Shown: one piece after another, positions 29,132 to 37,288 of the stretch
How positions within the stretch are numbered: position 1 is the first letter of the stretch
Layout: each line of letters starts with the position of its first letter
Assembly: GCA_902362435.1 (NCBI GenBank)
Contig: CABIWW010000006.1
Span: 60,272 to 124,271, forward strand
Direction of reading: 5' to 3'
DNA from: Eubacteriaceae bacterium
Lineage (GTDB): Bacteria; Bacillota; Clostridia; Peptostreptococcales; Anaerovoracaceae
Length of the DNA: 64,000 nucleotides
Notes under the pieces: generated by a model
Seen by the model: only the letters and a program-made list of their open reading frames with translations
Database searches by the model: none
Told to the model about the DNA's origin: nothing
Program-made: the position numbers and the translations under genes

Positions 29132-29539
29132 TTATTTTGTATATTCATTGCTGTATATCTCGGTGCCTGCCGCATCCTTATATATGACTTTTACAGTCAC
29201 GCCTGTTATGCCCGAACCTTCTTCAAGGTCTGAAGCTACACCTGTGAATGTCGATTCCATGCTGTTCATTGCGCTTTCCATCTCAGGCTTCATAGCTGCG
29301 ATAGTGTCTTCATCGAAAGTCTGATCGTATGTGTAAGTGAATGTTACCACATTTCCCTTGACGTCTACGTTCATTCCGTCGCTTGACAGTGAGTCGATAG
29401 TTTCCTGAGCCTCAGAGTCGCTGTTGATGTACTCCTCGAGAGTTTCAGGGCTGCTGCCGCATCCTGCGAATAACATAGCCATTGCCATGATCAGTGAGAG
29501 GATGATTCCTGAAGTGATGATTTTTTTAGTTGCTTTCAT
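29132..29539 (-). CDS. Small lipoprotein, DUF4854-like
   Basis: A 135-residue lipoprotein. The signal peptide ends with the lipobox FAGC (Cys 27). The mature part (ETLEEYINSDSEAQETIDSL... VVTFTYTYDQTFDEDTI) resembles the DUF4854 family of surface lipoproteins common in Clostridia, whose function is unknown. GGAGG precedes the ATG. Single gene between the inverted-repeat cluster and plsC. Confidence 0.75.
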   Translation of the reverse strand: MKATKKIITSGIILSLIMAMAMLFAGCGSSPETLEEYINSDSEAQETIDSLSSDGMNVDVKGNVVTFTYTYDQTFDEDTIAAMKPEMESAMNSMESTFTGVASDLEEGSGITGVTVKVIYKDAAGTEIYSNEYTK

Positions 29540-29611
29540 TTTTGCCTCCTTTAATGAGATGATAAATTATTTTATATGAACAGCCTTTCAGCTGTCATTG
29601 ACCATCAGCCA

Positions 29612-30367
29612 TCAGATTTCAGCTGATTCCTGAAGCTTCTGCAGTTCCTTTACGCCGTCGACTATGATCTTCTCGACGCGGTCGTTGAGCTCCTTTTCTT
29701 CTTCTCTGCTCAGACCTTTCGTTTCAATAGGCTCATGAACGATTATGTCGATCCTTGCACCTTTGAGATAGCCTTCTTCCTCGAACATCTTGTAGCTGCC
29801 GTTCAGCGAGATCGGCACGATAGGGACTCCCGGCTTCGTAGCCAGCTTGAGAGAGCCTTTATGGAATCTGCCGGGTACAGGTCCCTTGCTCCTTGTTCCC
29901 TCAGGAAAGATCACGAGCGAAAATCCCTGCCTGATATATTCGATGCCTTCGCTTATCGCCTTGAGCGAAGCACGCGGATCATCACGCTTTATAAAGACGC
30001 TGCGTATCTTTCTTATCCATTTGCCGTAAAACGGTATTTTAGCGAGATCCTCTTTTGCGACGAATGCGAACTGGAAATTCCTGAACGCTGCGCAGTATGC
30101 GAATATATCAGCATATCCCTGGTGGTTTCCGACGAGTACAACAGGCCCGTGCTCCGGAAGATTTTCGATGTTGTGCACATTGACTGTGCTCCCGAACATT
30201 TCCATGACTTTAGGACCCCAGTATGAAGTCGATTTGAGTATATATTCTCTTTCTTTCTCAAAGTCGCCGGCTTCGCGCGCAGCATCGATCTCCCTTTTAT
30301 TGGGCTTGAGATATTTGAGACAGTGCAGGAGCTTGTAGGCTCCCGGTATATTTGCAAAAATTTTCAT
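29612..30367 (-). CDS. plsC: 1-acyl-sn-glycerol-3-phosphate acyltransferase (PlsC family)
   Basis: A 251-residue membrane-associated acyltransferase that makes phosphatidic acid from lysophosphatidic acid. Motif I is NHQGYAD (the NHxxxxD catalytic motif), motif II region KRDDPRASLK, motif III FPEGTRSKGP and motif IV VPIVPISLNG. Start chosen at 30367 where AGGGGG lies 5 nt upstream; a further ATG 42 bases upstream has no site. Monocistronic, divergent from a PAP2 phosphatase gene. Acyl donor (acyl-ACP or acyl-CoA) not predictable. Confidence 0.9.
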   Translation of the reverse strand: MKIFANIPGAYKLLHCLKYLKPNKREIDAAREAGDFEKEREYILKSTSYWGPKVMEMFGSTVNVHNIENLPEHGPVVLVGNHQGYADIFAYCAAFRNFQFAFVAKEDLAKIPFYGKWIRKIRSVFIKRDDPRASLKAISEGIEYIRQGFSLVIFPEGTRSKGPVPGRFHKGSLKLATKPGVPIVPISLNGSYKMFEEEGYLKGARIDIIVHEPIETKGLSREEEKELNDRVEKIIVDGVKELQKLQESAEI

Positions 30368-30417
30368 TTGGACCCCCTGTATATTATATATTTGAGCCGC
30401 CGGGCACACATGTAACT

Positions 30418-30442
30418 ATAATACCATAACGAGAGGTATTAT
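30418..30442. repeat. Inverted repeat in the plsC/PAP2 divergent promoter region
   Basis: ATAATACC and GGTATTAT arms around a 9-nt loop, overlapping -10-like TACAAT (30445-30450). Candidate operator for one of the divergent lipid genes. Confidence 0.4.
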
Positions 30443-30517
30443 GGTACAATGAACATGAAATCATACAAAAATCGGATAACAAATTGATTTGATATAAAAA
30501 ACAGGGAGATGTGAGAA

Positions 30518-31183
30518 ATGAACAGTGATATCGGTAAAAACGGATTTGTGATAAGAGCGTGCGTATTCACCGTGAGCATCGCGGTGTTTTTCATGATGCT
30601 ATTTCTTGTGCAGTCGGGAAAAGCCGCGGCGTTCGACGATGCTGTCAGATTCTTTTTTTATGACATGAGAAGCGGTGCATTGACGTCTGCAGCAAAAGTG
30701 ATGACTTATCTGGGAAACTGGCAGTCTGTAACGGCGCTGTGCATCATACTGCTGATAATAAAGCCGACGAGGATCAGATACGGGATCCCTGTTTCGGCAG
30801 GTGCGATCTCTGTAACGGTGATCAACAAGATAATAAAAAATCTGGTCCAGCGAGACAGGCCGGATCAGATTTATCATCTCATAAAGCAGGGCGGATATTC
30901 ATTCCCGAGCGGTCATTCGATAACGAGCATGTTTGTGTTCGGCATTCTGATATATCTCGTCAGGGTGAATGTGCAGGACCGCACAGCGGCGAACATCCTG
31001 ACCGTGGTACTTGCGATACCTATGGTGTGCATAGGCCTGAGCCGCATTTATCTCGGTGTCCATTATCCTACTGACGTGCTGGCGGGCTGGGCGCTGGGGA
31101 TCGCTGTCATGATGGTCGTTATTGAGATCGCAGACAGGCTCCGCAGGCGCTCTCATGAGCCGTCTCCGCAGGAGAGGTCATGA
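30518..31183 (+). CDS. PAP2-family membrane phosphatase
   Basis: A 221-residue integral membrane lipid phosphatase. The three active-site motifs are all present: KIIKNLVQRDRP (K-x6-RP), PSGHSITS, and SRIYLGVHYPTDVLAGW (SR-x5-H-x3-D). Family members remove phosphate from phosphatidic acid, undecaprenyl diphosphate or phosphatidylglycerol phosphate. About five hydrophobic helices. GGGAG lies before the ATG. Substrate unassigned. Confidence 0.92.
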   Translation: MNSDIGKNGFVIRACVFTVSIAVFFMMLFLVQSGKAAAFDDAVRFFFYDMRSGALTSAAKVMTYLGNWQSVTALCIILLIIKPTRIRYGIPVSAGAISVTVINKIIKNLVQRDRPDQIYHLIKQGGYSFPSGHSITSMFVFGILIYLVRVNVQDRTAANILTVVLAIPMVCIGLSRIYLGVHYPTDVLAGWALGIAVMMVVIEIADRLRRRSHEPSPQERS

Positions 31184-31231
31184 TCATATATCCGGCTGCA
31201 GTGTATAGTGCATGATATGCTGCCGGATCGG

Positions 31232-31690
31232 TCACATCCCGATCGAATCGTAAAGCGCACGCTGTCTCGTGTAAAGATCTTCGAACGCTTTTTTTCGGGA
31301 TCCTTCACTGCCGAAATGCATGAAGGCATGTGCGGGATCCTTTGTTTTTTTTGCATTTTCCCACAGCTCGTCGACTGACATGTTTGCTCCGGCGATCACG
31401 AGCCGGTGTTTCAGTATGATATCTCTCGACATTTCGTCGTTGAGCACGCCGTCTCCGCAGTATACGACCAGATCGTCCTCCGGGAGCTTTGACAGGATCT
31501 CATATTCCTTGTTCCTGTACTCGTGCTCGCCCATCAGCATGCAGATGCGCAGGATCGAGCGGCCGTCTGCCCTTTCTATCTCCTCATCCAGCGACAAAAG
31601 TGCACAGCCTTCGCGCTCTGCAGTCTTTTCCGCGATCTCCCGTATGGGAGCCCCGAAATACCCCGTTACAAAAATAATATTCTTACTCAT
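31232..31690 (-). CDS. Shikimate-kinase-like protein with degenerate P-loop
   Basis: A 152-residue protein whose layout resembles shikimate kinase/AAA_33 P-loop kinases: an N-terminal strand IIFVTG, then a helix, then LLSLDEEIERADGRSILRICMLMGEHEYRNKEYEIL, which parallels the shikimate-kinase segment with I-x-I-F...GE-x-x-FR. The Walker A position reads GYFGAPIREIA instead of GxxGxGK[ST]: the Lys and Ser/Thr that bind ATP phosphates are gone. The core of the fold is kept, so it may be a non-catalytic relative. The ribosome site AAAGGTG lies 6 nt before the ATG at 31690; a GTG at 31699 falls inside that site. Monocistronic, convergent with the PAP2 gene. Role unknown. Confidence 0.6.
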   Translation of the reverse strand: MSKNIIFVTGYFGAPIREIAEKTAEREGCALLSLDEEIERADGRSILRICMLMGEHEYRNKEYEILSKLPEDDLVVYCGDGVLNDEMSRDIILKHRLVIAGANMSVDELWENAKKTKDPAHAFMHFGSEGSRKKAFEDLYTRQRALYDSIGM

Positions 31691-31818
31691 AGTTATCACC
31701 TTTCAGATCAATGCCGCCGCAGGCCTCATGAGAGTATGCCGCCGGACGGCTGAAGCTTTGCATAAATGCCTGATGTACTCCGCACATTATACCACACGCG
31801 CGGCCTTTGAATAATAAA

Positions 31819-31847
31819 TTTGTAAAATCTGCAGTATTTGGTATAAT
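31819..31847 (+). promoter_or_regulatory. Promoter of the nucleotidyltransferase gene
   Basis: TTTGTA (31819-31824), 17 nt, TATAAT (31842-31847) with an upstream TGG extended -10. About 50 bp before the chosen start codon at 31897. Confidence 0.6.
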
Positions 31848-31896
31848 TGATAAAAACGAAACAGAGCAACATCACATAAAGAAAGAGAAGAAAGCT

Positions 31897-32826
31897 ATGA
31901 AAAATAACGAAAAACCAACACTGATAATAATGGCGGCCGGCATGGGGTCGCGATACGGCGGGCTGAAACAGGTCGATAAAATAACGGATTCAGGAGAGAT
32001 CATCCTCGATTTTTCGCTCTATGACGCGATGATGGCGGGTTTTGAGCGCGCGGTGTTCGTGATAAAGGAGGAGCACAGGGAGCTTTTCAGAGAGGTGGTC
32101 GACGAGCGCGCCGGAAGGTTCATGGAGATAGAGTACGCGTACCAGAAACTTGATGATGTACCGGACGGCGTGAAGATCCCGGAGGGCAGAGAAAAGCCGT
32201 GGGGCACGGGGCATGCGGTGCTTTCGTGCAGGGATCTCGTAAAGGGCCCTTTCGCGGTGATAAATGCTGACGATTATTACGGCCCGAGCGGTTTCACGGC
32301 TATCTATGATTATCTGACTGAGCATCAGGACGGAGAAAAATACTCGTACTGCATGGTCGGATATCAGCTGGCGAATACTGTTACGGAGAACGGTCACGTG
32401 TCGAGGGGAGTCTGCGACATAGATGAGAACGGGTACCTCGAGAAGGTTACTGAGCGAACGAAGATCATGAAAAGGGATCAGGGTATCGCGTATACCGAGG
32501 ACGACGGCGAGACATGGGTGAGCCTGCCTGAAGATACTGTGGTCTCGATGAACTTCTGGGGATTTTCGAGGAGCATGATGGATGAGCTCGGCAAGGGATT
32601 CCCTGAGTTTTTTGAAAATGTCGTGGCAGAGAACCCGCTCAAAGGTGAATATTATCTTCCTGCGGCTGCCGACAGGCTCGTGCATGATGGAAAGGCGCAG
32701 GTCAAGGTGCTGAATTCCGCTGACAGGTGGTACGGGGTGACCTACAAGGAGGACAAAGAGGACGTAAAAAATGCCCTCGAGTCTATGAAAGACAAGGGCA
32801 TGTATCCTGACAAGCTTTGGAAATAG
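31897..32826 (+). CDS. Sugar-phosphate nucleotidyltransferase-family protein
   Basis: A 309-residue NTP-transferase fold protein: LIIMAAGMGSRYGGLKQ at about 8-24 is the nucleotide-binding loop, and PFAVINADDYYG contains the metal-binding Asp pair. These enzymes activate sugar phosphates or similar molecules (for example to UDP- or CDP-linked forms) for envelope polymers. Start at 31897 (MKNNEKPT) with GAGAAGAAAG upstream; a longer frame back to 31807 would overlap the promoter. No sugar or polymer genes are adjacent, so the substrate is unknown. Confidence 0.8.
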   Translation: MKNNEKPTLIIMAAGMGSRYGGLKQVDKITDSGEIILDFSLYDAMMAGFERAVFVIKEEHRELFREVVDERAGRFMEIEYAYQKLDDVPDGVKIPEGREKPWGTGHAVLSCRDLVKGPFAVINADDYYGPSGFTAIYDYLTEHQDGEKYSYCMVGYQLANTVTENGHVSRGVCDIDENGYLEKVTERTKIMKRDQGIAYTEDDGETWVSLPEDTVVSMNFWGFSRSMMDELGKGFPEFFENVVAENPLKGEYYLPAAADRLVHDGKAQVKVLNSADRWYGVTYKEDKEDVKNALESMKDKGMYPDKLWK

Positions 32827-32848
32827 GTGGTATAACTGTAATGCAATA

Positions 32849-33436
32849 TCAGCTCGCGGGCATTTGCAGGTTGCCGAGCACGGTCTTCATCAGGTCGTCG
32901 GTCATGATGATGTTCCAGCCGTAGTATCCGTCGTCGATCATCGGGATGTACACCACAGTTTCAAGTACAGTACCGCTGTCTGCGGCTGCTTCGACCTGCT
33001 GCACGTATATCTCAAGGCACTTCGCGTTCAGGTAGTCCTTGTCCGCGATCTCGTCTGACTGCAGATTATCCGTGATGTATTCATATGATGCGGCTTCATA
33101 TCCGGACAGCACATTGCTGAAATCGCCGCTCGTGATGCTGACCTTTGCGACTGCGACATCATCTTTTGTCTTGATCTTTTCTATCTTGTACGAGAAGTTC
33201 CTGAACAGCGCCTCGTTCATCCTCTCGACTACGGCATCATCACCCTGGACGTTAGTGATGAAGTTGACATAGCTGTCATCCATGTATTTTTCCATAACAC
33301 TGCTGTCGCGGTTTTTCAGACCGTCCATAAAATCGCTGACCGCATCGTGTGGAGTCGTCGATATCAGGTTCACGACACCGGACTGCATCAGCAGAGAAAT
33401 GAGCAGTGTTATTACGGTTTTGAGTATATGCTGCAT
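32849..33436 (-). CDS. Secreted or membrane-anchored hypothetical protein
   Basis: A 195-residue protein with one N-terminal hydrophobic segment (about 5-25) and no lipobox Cys. The extracellular part begins HDAVSDFMDGLKNRDSSVMEKYMDDSY, the pattern of an NTF2-like/DUF4878 fold in which a helix pair leads a curved sheet. No catalytic residues are obvious. AGAGGTG lies 8 nt before the ATG. Divergent from the glucosaminidase gene. Function not recognised. Confidence 0.6.
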   Translation of the reverse strand: MQHILKTVITLLISLLMQSGVVNLISTTPHDAVSDFMDGLKNRDSSVMEKYMDDSYVNFITNVQGDDAVVERMNEALFRNFSYKIEKIKTKDDVAVAKVSITSGDFSNVLSGYEAASYEYITDNLQSDEIADKDYLNAKCLEIYVQQVEAAADSGTVLETVVYIPMIDDGYYGWNIIMTDDLMKTVLGNLQMPAS

Positions 33437-33549
33437 ATTTTCACACCTCTGGCTTCACTGTCTGTCTAAGCATGATAGCTGTTGTTTTTTCCTGACATAT
33501 TAACTATAATATATTAGAATCCTTTGATTTTCAAGTATACGAGGTATTT

Positions 33550-34278
33550 ATGGACGATAGAGAAAAAACAGTTTATGTGATAAACAGGAAATACGGCCGT
33601 CATTTTGCAAAGATCGCCGTGCTGACCGTTTTTATACTTGCGCTGTGCGCGGGGCTTTTTTTCGCCGGCATATATGCGACAGCTGAGGATATCCGGAGCG
33701 ATGCTGCAAAGGCCAGCAAGCTGCTGACAGAAGAAGGAGCCGCGTCTGCCAGGGATGTGGATCTTGCAGATGCGCTGAGAACGTCGACGGTCGATCGTGT
33801 GATAAATGACAGGCAGATACCGGCCTATACGACTGCACAGGTAATGGCGATGGATGTCAGCAGACCGAGCGGAGTCACAGTGGCCGATCTGAAGCTCGTG
33901 ACGACAGGCGGTCTTGTCGGCCTTGAAGAAGCATTTTATCAGGCCGAGCAGGACTACGGTATCAACTGTCTGTTCGTGATGGCGATCGCAGCGCATGAGA
34001 GCGCCAACGGCACCATGTGCTTCGCGACAAATAATATGTTCGGATACGGGACAAGCGGTTTTTCTTCAAAAGCCGAGGGCATCGACGTGGTTTCCGGGGC
34101 TCTGGCGAACAGCTATCTGTCACCGGGCGGCAGCCTTTATTCGGGAAAGACTATATCTGATGTAAATAAAAAATATGCGGCCAGCACTGCGTGGGATGAC
34201 AAGGTCGCAAGTAACATGGTCAGCTACTATGCGACGATAAGCAAAAGCCGCAGCGCGGCGCTGGATAGGCTGAAATAG
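33550..34278 (+). CDS. Membrane-anchored glucosaminidase-domain peptidoglycan hydrolase
   Basis: A 242-residue protein: a cytoplasmic N-terminus, one membrane helix at about 20-45, a short stalk, then a glucosaminidase domain (Pfam Glucosaminidase / LytG-LytB type). The catalytic Glu lies in AAHESANGT, followed by NNMFGYGT, and the C-terminal WDDKVASNMVSYY is also typical. These enzymes cut glycan strands of peptidoglycan. GAGGT precedes the ATG. The 11-bp unit TAGGCTGAAAT is duplicated across the stop codon; an intrinsic terminator follows. Confidence 0.87.
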   Translation: MDDREKTVYVINRKYGRHFAKIAVLTVFILALCAGLFFAGIYATAEDIRSDAAKASKLLTEEGAASARDVDLADALRTSTVDRVINDRQIPAYTTAQVMAMDVSRPSGVTVADLKLVTTGGLVGLEEAFYQAEQDYGINCLFVMAIAAHESANGTMCFATNNMFGYGTSGFSSKAEGIDVVSGALANSYLSPGGSLYSGKTISDVNKKYAASTAWDDKVASNMVSYYATISKSRSAALDRLK

Positions 34279-34292
34279 GCTGAAATAGCAAG

Positions 34293-34318
34293 AAAAGCTG
34301 AGATTTCTCAGCTTTTTT
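34293..34318 (+). terminator. Intrinsic terminator after the glucosaminidase gene
   Basis: AAAAGCTGAG, loop ATTT, CTCAGCTTTT plus TT. A perfect 10-bp stem. Confidence 0.9.
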
Positions 34319-34320
34319 GC

Positions 34321-34348
34321 TTGCAATAACCTGCAGATAATGTATAAT
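34321..34348 (+). promoter_or_regulatory. rpsF-ssb-rpsR promoter
   Basis: TTGCAA (34321-34326), 16 nt, TATAAT (34343-34348). It directly follows the preceding terminator and leaves a ~85-nt leader before rpsF. Confidence 0.7.
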
Positions 34349-34391
34349 ATAAAGGCATGTGATTTCGTGTGCGATTTTGCATGCAGTCCTT

Positions 34392-34412
34392 GCAGCAGGA
34401 AAAGCCTGCTGC
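34392..34412 (+). promoter_or_regulatory. Leader hairpin upstream of rpsF
   Basis: GCAGCAGG, loop AAAAG, CCTGCTGC: a perfect 8-bp stem in the rpsF leader, 27 nt before the start codon. rpsF leaders often bind S6:S18 for autoregulation, but the CCG bulge of that motif is not evident here. Confidence 0.5.
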
Positions 34413-34439
34413 CATTTAGTCCATAAGGAGGTGAAAAGA

Positions 34440-34727
34440 ATGATCAATTATGAAGTTATGTTCGTTATTGACCCTGCGATCGAAGATGATAAGAAAGAAG
34501 CAACTATCGAAGCTGTTAAAGGTATCATCGCTGCTGAAGGTGAAGTAGGCAACGCAGATGTATGGGGTATGAAAAAACTCGCATATCCTATCCAGAAGAA
34601 GACTGAAGGATATTATGTTGTTATCGAATTCAAGGCACAGCCGACTCTGCCGGCAGAGCTCGACAGAAGACTCAAGATCTCAGACAACGTAATCAGACAC
34701 ATCATAATAAACAAAGATGAAAAATAG
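34440..34727 (+). CDS. rpsF: 30S ribosomal protein S6
   Basis: A 95-residue protein with the S6 signature MINYEVMFVIDPAIED at the N-terminus and the downstream WGMKKLAYPIQKKTEGYYVV. AAGGAGGTGA lies before the ATG at 34440. First gene of the usual rpsF-ssb-rpsR operon. Confidence 0.97.
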   Translation: MINYEVMFVIDPAIEDDKKEATIEAVKGIIAAEGEVGNADVWGMKKLAYPIQKKTEGYYVVIEFKAQPTLPAELDRRLKISDNVIRHIIINKDEK

Positions 34728-34742
34728 GAAGAGGGGTGCAGT

Positions 34743-35189
34743 ATGAATAGTGTAGTACTGATTGGAAGATTAACCAGAGACCCTGAAATCAGGTATATAC
34801 CGGAAAGCCAGATGGCTGTAGCAACATTTACTGTAGCAATAGACAGGCCGGTAAGATCCGGACAGGAAAAGAAAACTGATTTTCCGCGAGTAACAGTATT
34901 CGGCCGTCAGGCTGAGAACTGCGAAAGATTTCTGGCAAAAGGCAGACTTGTCGGCGTCCAGGGAAGGATACAGACAGGCAGTTATACCAATAAAGACGGC
35001 ATTACAGTCTATACGACAGACGTAGTGGCCGACAGAGTAGAATTTTTGGAATGGGGCGACAGAAACGAAAGATCAGGCGGCGGCAGCAGATATCAGAGCT
35101 CGCAGCCATCTAATCAGGGCTCTGCCGACAAAGACATGGGCGTACCTGAAGGATTTCAGGCACTCCAGGATGATGATATCCCGTTCTAA
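34743..35189 (+). CDS. ssb: Single-stranded DNA-binding protein
   Basis: A 148-residue SSB with the OB fold beginning MNSVVLIGRLTRDPEIRY, the segment FPRVTVFGRQAENC, a Gly/Ser/Gln-rich tail (about 105-140), and the acidic tip DDDIPF that recruits partner proteins. It sits between rpsF and rpsR. Confidence 0.97.
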   Translation: MNSVVLIGRLTRDPEIRYIPESQMAVATFTVAIDRPVRSGQEKKTDFPRVTVFGRQAENCERFLAKGRLVGVQGRIQTGSYTNKDGITVYTTDVVADRVEFLEWGDRNERSGGGSRYQSSQPSNQGSADKDMGVPEGFQALQDDDIPF

Positions 35190-35207
35190 AAGAAAGGAGA
35201 TAATATC

Positions 35208-35441
35208 ATGGATAATAAAAGACGTGGCGGCATGAGAAGAAAAAAAGTATGCCAGTTCTGCGCTGATAAAGCTGAAACTATAGATTACAAAGACGTTGAA
35301 AAGCTCAAGAAGTATGTGACAGAAAGAGGAAAGATCCTTCCTAAGAGAATCACAGGAACTTGCGCTGTTCACCAGAGAGAGGTAACAAGAGCTATCAAGA
35401 GAGCAAGAATCGTTGCTCTGCTGCCTTACACAGCTGAATAA
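35208..35441 (+). CDS. rpsR: 30S ribosomal protein S18
   Basis: A 77-residue basic protein: [18 protein letters not shown], then [18 protein letters not shown] and [16 protein letters not shown]. The Cys pair near the N-terminus makes this the zinc-ligand-bearing form. AAAGGAGA precedes the ATG. Confidence 0.97.
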   Translation: MDNKRRGGMRRKKVCQFCADKAETIDYKDVEKLKKYVTERGKILPKRITGTCAVHQREVTRAIKRARIVALLPYTAE

Positions 35442-35475
35442 TCAGTGACGGGACAAGTCATAAATATTAAAAACA

Positions 35476-35502
35476 AAAACCGGGCATCACACCCGGTTTT
35501 TT
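35476..35502 (+). terminator. Intrinsic terminator after rpsR
   Basis: AAAACCGGG, loop CATCACA, CCCGGTTTT plus TT. Confidence 0.92.
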
Positions 35503-35525
35503 GTATAAGAAAATACATGTGTTTA

Positions 35526-35534
35526 TGGTATAAT
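35526..35534 (+). promoter_or_regulatory. Extended -10 promoter of the SHOCT-nfeD-SPFH operon
   Basis: TGGTATAAT, an extended -10 (TATAAT at 35529-35534), with only a weak -35 (TAAGAA) 17 nt upstream. 50 bp before the first start codon. Confidence 0.5.
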
Positions 35535-35584
35535 AATTTGTTAAGTAATAGATATCACTATCAGGGTAAGGGACAGGAGGTATG

Positions 35585-36766
35585 ATGAAGCAAAGGAATC
35601 TAACACGCATAACGGTTTTTTTGTGCATGCTGCTTCTGATATTTGCGACTGCATCGGGCGCATATGCGGAAACTTATTATTTTGAATGCAGAGACGGCGG
35701 TATCAGCATTTACAAAGAATCAGGCTGGGACAGCTGGCAGATCGCAGAGGTCGATAAAACGGAAAGCTCAGGCAAGCCTTTTGAACATATCATGACGGCT
35801 GCAGAAAATGGCATTAGTGATCCGCTGATGTTCGATATATATTTTTCTGCAGACGCAGTGACGGACGGCGATTACGTTTATTTTTACAGCGATGAAAACG
35901 ATGCGCGGGATTATTATGATAAATACGGGAAAAATGCTCTTGTGCAGCTTTACACGGAACAGATCGCATCGGCAGATCCCGGTGCTCAGATAACGTACGG
36001 CACGCCGGTATTCACAGAATATCAGTGGAACAGCTTCCTGAAGACAGATATCGTGATGACAGCCGATCTTGACGGAGACGGACAGCAGGAAAGCAGGACC
36101 GATACGGTGTTTCTCACTGCCTCGATGACGTCAAACACCAACTTTGTGATAAATGAGGTGCTGGTATTCCATAACGGATACGGATTGCAGCTCACACAGG
36201 ATCAGCAGGACACAGCTGCTGAGATCGTCGATGAATTCTCCGAATACGGATACGGTGACGATATGACAGGTGACCATTCCGATGATGCGGTGTATTATGC
36301 GGACGGCATAAGCGATGGAGCGATAGGAGCAATGGCGATCTTCACTGTGGCGATAGTTCTGATAATAGCAGCTGCCGTCGTGGCGGTGATACTCAGGCGC
36401 AGAAAAATGAACGGCGGATCGGCCGGCACGCAGTTCAGGATGCCGGGGAGTTCCGGCACGTCAGGCATGCATGCGGCGCAGAGCAGTGCAAAACGCAGGG
36501 ATCGTAAACTGCGCGATCTGCACGATGCGCACAGAGATCACATTGATCGCAGCGGCAGGGCCGCCGGTGCCGCAGGGGAACGCCGGGCACGTCAGAGCAG
36601 CAGCGCGGGAGCTGTGATGCAGCAGGCTGTATCAAGTGACGAACAGCGTTACCTCGACAGTCTGAAGACGCTTTACAAGTCAGGGCTGCTGACCAGAGCG
36701 GAAATGAATGAGATGATAGAACGTCATCAGGTGCAGAACATGAGGAGAAGAGGAGGAAGGCCATGA
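35585..36766 (+). CDS. Secreted/transmembrane protein with C-terminal SHOCT-like domain
   Basis: A 393-residue protein. A cleavable signal peptide (1-~29, ending ASGAYA) leads an extracellular domain of about 215 residues with no recognised family, rich in Asp, Tyr and Glu. One membrane helix lies at about 250-273, then a basic Gly/Ser/Arg-rich cytoplasmic linker. The C-terminal helical hairpin YLDSLKTLYKSGLLTRAEMN matches the SHOCT pattern (short C-terminal oligomerisation domain). The ATG at 35585 is 4-6 nt after AGGAGG; the ATG at 35582 is too close. It overlaps nfeD by 4 nt, so the two are coupled. Confidence 0.7.
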   Translation: MKQRNLTRITVFLCMLLLIFATASGAYAETYYFECRDGGISIYKESGWDSWQIAEVDKTESSGKPFEHIMTAAENGISDPLMFDIYFSADAVTDGDYVYFYSDENDARDYYDKYGKNALVQLYTEQIASADPGAQITYGTPVFTEYQWNSFLKTDIVMTADLDGDGQQESRTDTVFLTASMTSNTNFVINEVLVFHNGYGLQLTQDQQDTAAEIVDEFSEYGYGDDMTGDHSDDAVYYADGISDGAIGAMAIFTVAIVLIIAAAVVAVILRRRKMNGGSAGTQFRMPGSSGTSGMHAAQSSAKRRDRKLRDLHDAHRDHIDRSGRAAGAAGERRARQSSSAGAVMQQAVSSDEQRYLDSLKTLYKSGLLTRAEMNEMIERHQVQNMRRRGGRP

Positions 36767-37227
36767 CGATATTCGGGATAACATTCAGTGAAGCTGTGAT
36801 GTGGCTGATGATCGCCGGGATAATGGCGATACTCGAAGCGATCACGATGGGACTCACGTGCATATGGTTCGTGGGCGGCGCGGTGTGCGCAGCGATCGCA
36901 GCAGCAGTCGGAGCTCCTGTGATCGTTCAGGTCATAATATTTCTTGTAGTTTCCGCGATACTCGTCGCATGCACCAGGCCGCTGGCGAAGAAAAAGCTCA
37001 ATGACAGAGTGCAGAAGACGAATATCGAGTCAGTCGTCGGCCAGACAGGCATAGTCGAGGAAGACCTCCCTTCTTATGGAAAAGGGCAGGTGCGCGTCGA
37101 CGGCAAGGTGTGGACGGCAGTCTCGGAGGGAAGGCCGATCGATAAAGGCAGACTGGTAACGATAAAAAGCATCAGAGGAGTCACGCTGACAGTCGAGGAA
37201 GTCAAGGAAACGGCGCAGAACAGATAA
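36763..37227 (+). CDS. NfeD-family membrane protein
   Basis: A 154-residue protein with two or three N-terminal membrane helices (about 10-75) and a C-terminal beta-barrel (OB-type NfeD) domain, including VVGQTGIVEEDLPSYGKGQV and GRLVTIKSIRGVTLTVE. NfeD proteins pair with stomatin-like SPFH proteins in membrane microdomains; the SPFH gene follows 61 bp downstream. Confidence 0.9.
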   Translation: MTIFGITFSEAVMWLMIAGIMAILEAITMGLTCIWFVGGAVCAAIAAAVGAPVIVQVIIFLVVSAILVACTRPLAKKKLNDRVQKTNIESVVGQTGIVEEDLPSYGKGQVRVDGKVWTAVSEGRPIDKGRLVTIKSIRGVTLTVEEVKETAQNR

Positions 37228-37288
37228 AAGAGACAGCAGAGCCGGCTCAGCCGGTTTGAGTATAAAAGGAGAAAAAAGGAGGATTAAG

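Noticed and set aside
31807..31896. 30-residue N-terminal extension of the nucleotidyltransferase
   Set aside because: It would start upstream of the predicted -10 (31842-31847) and adds sequence not typical of the family; the ATG at 31897 has a purine-rich site.
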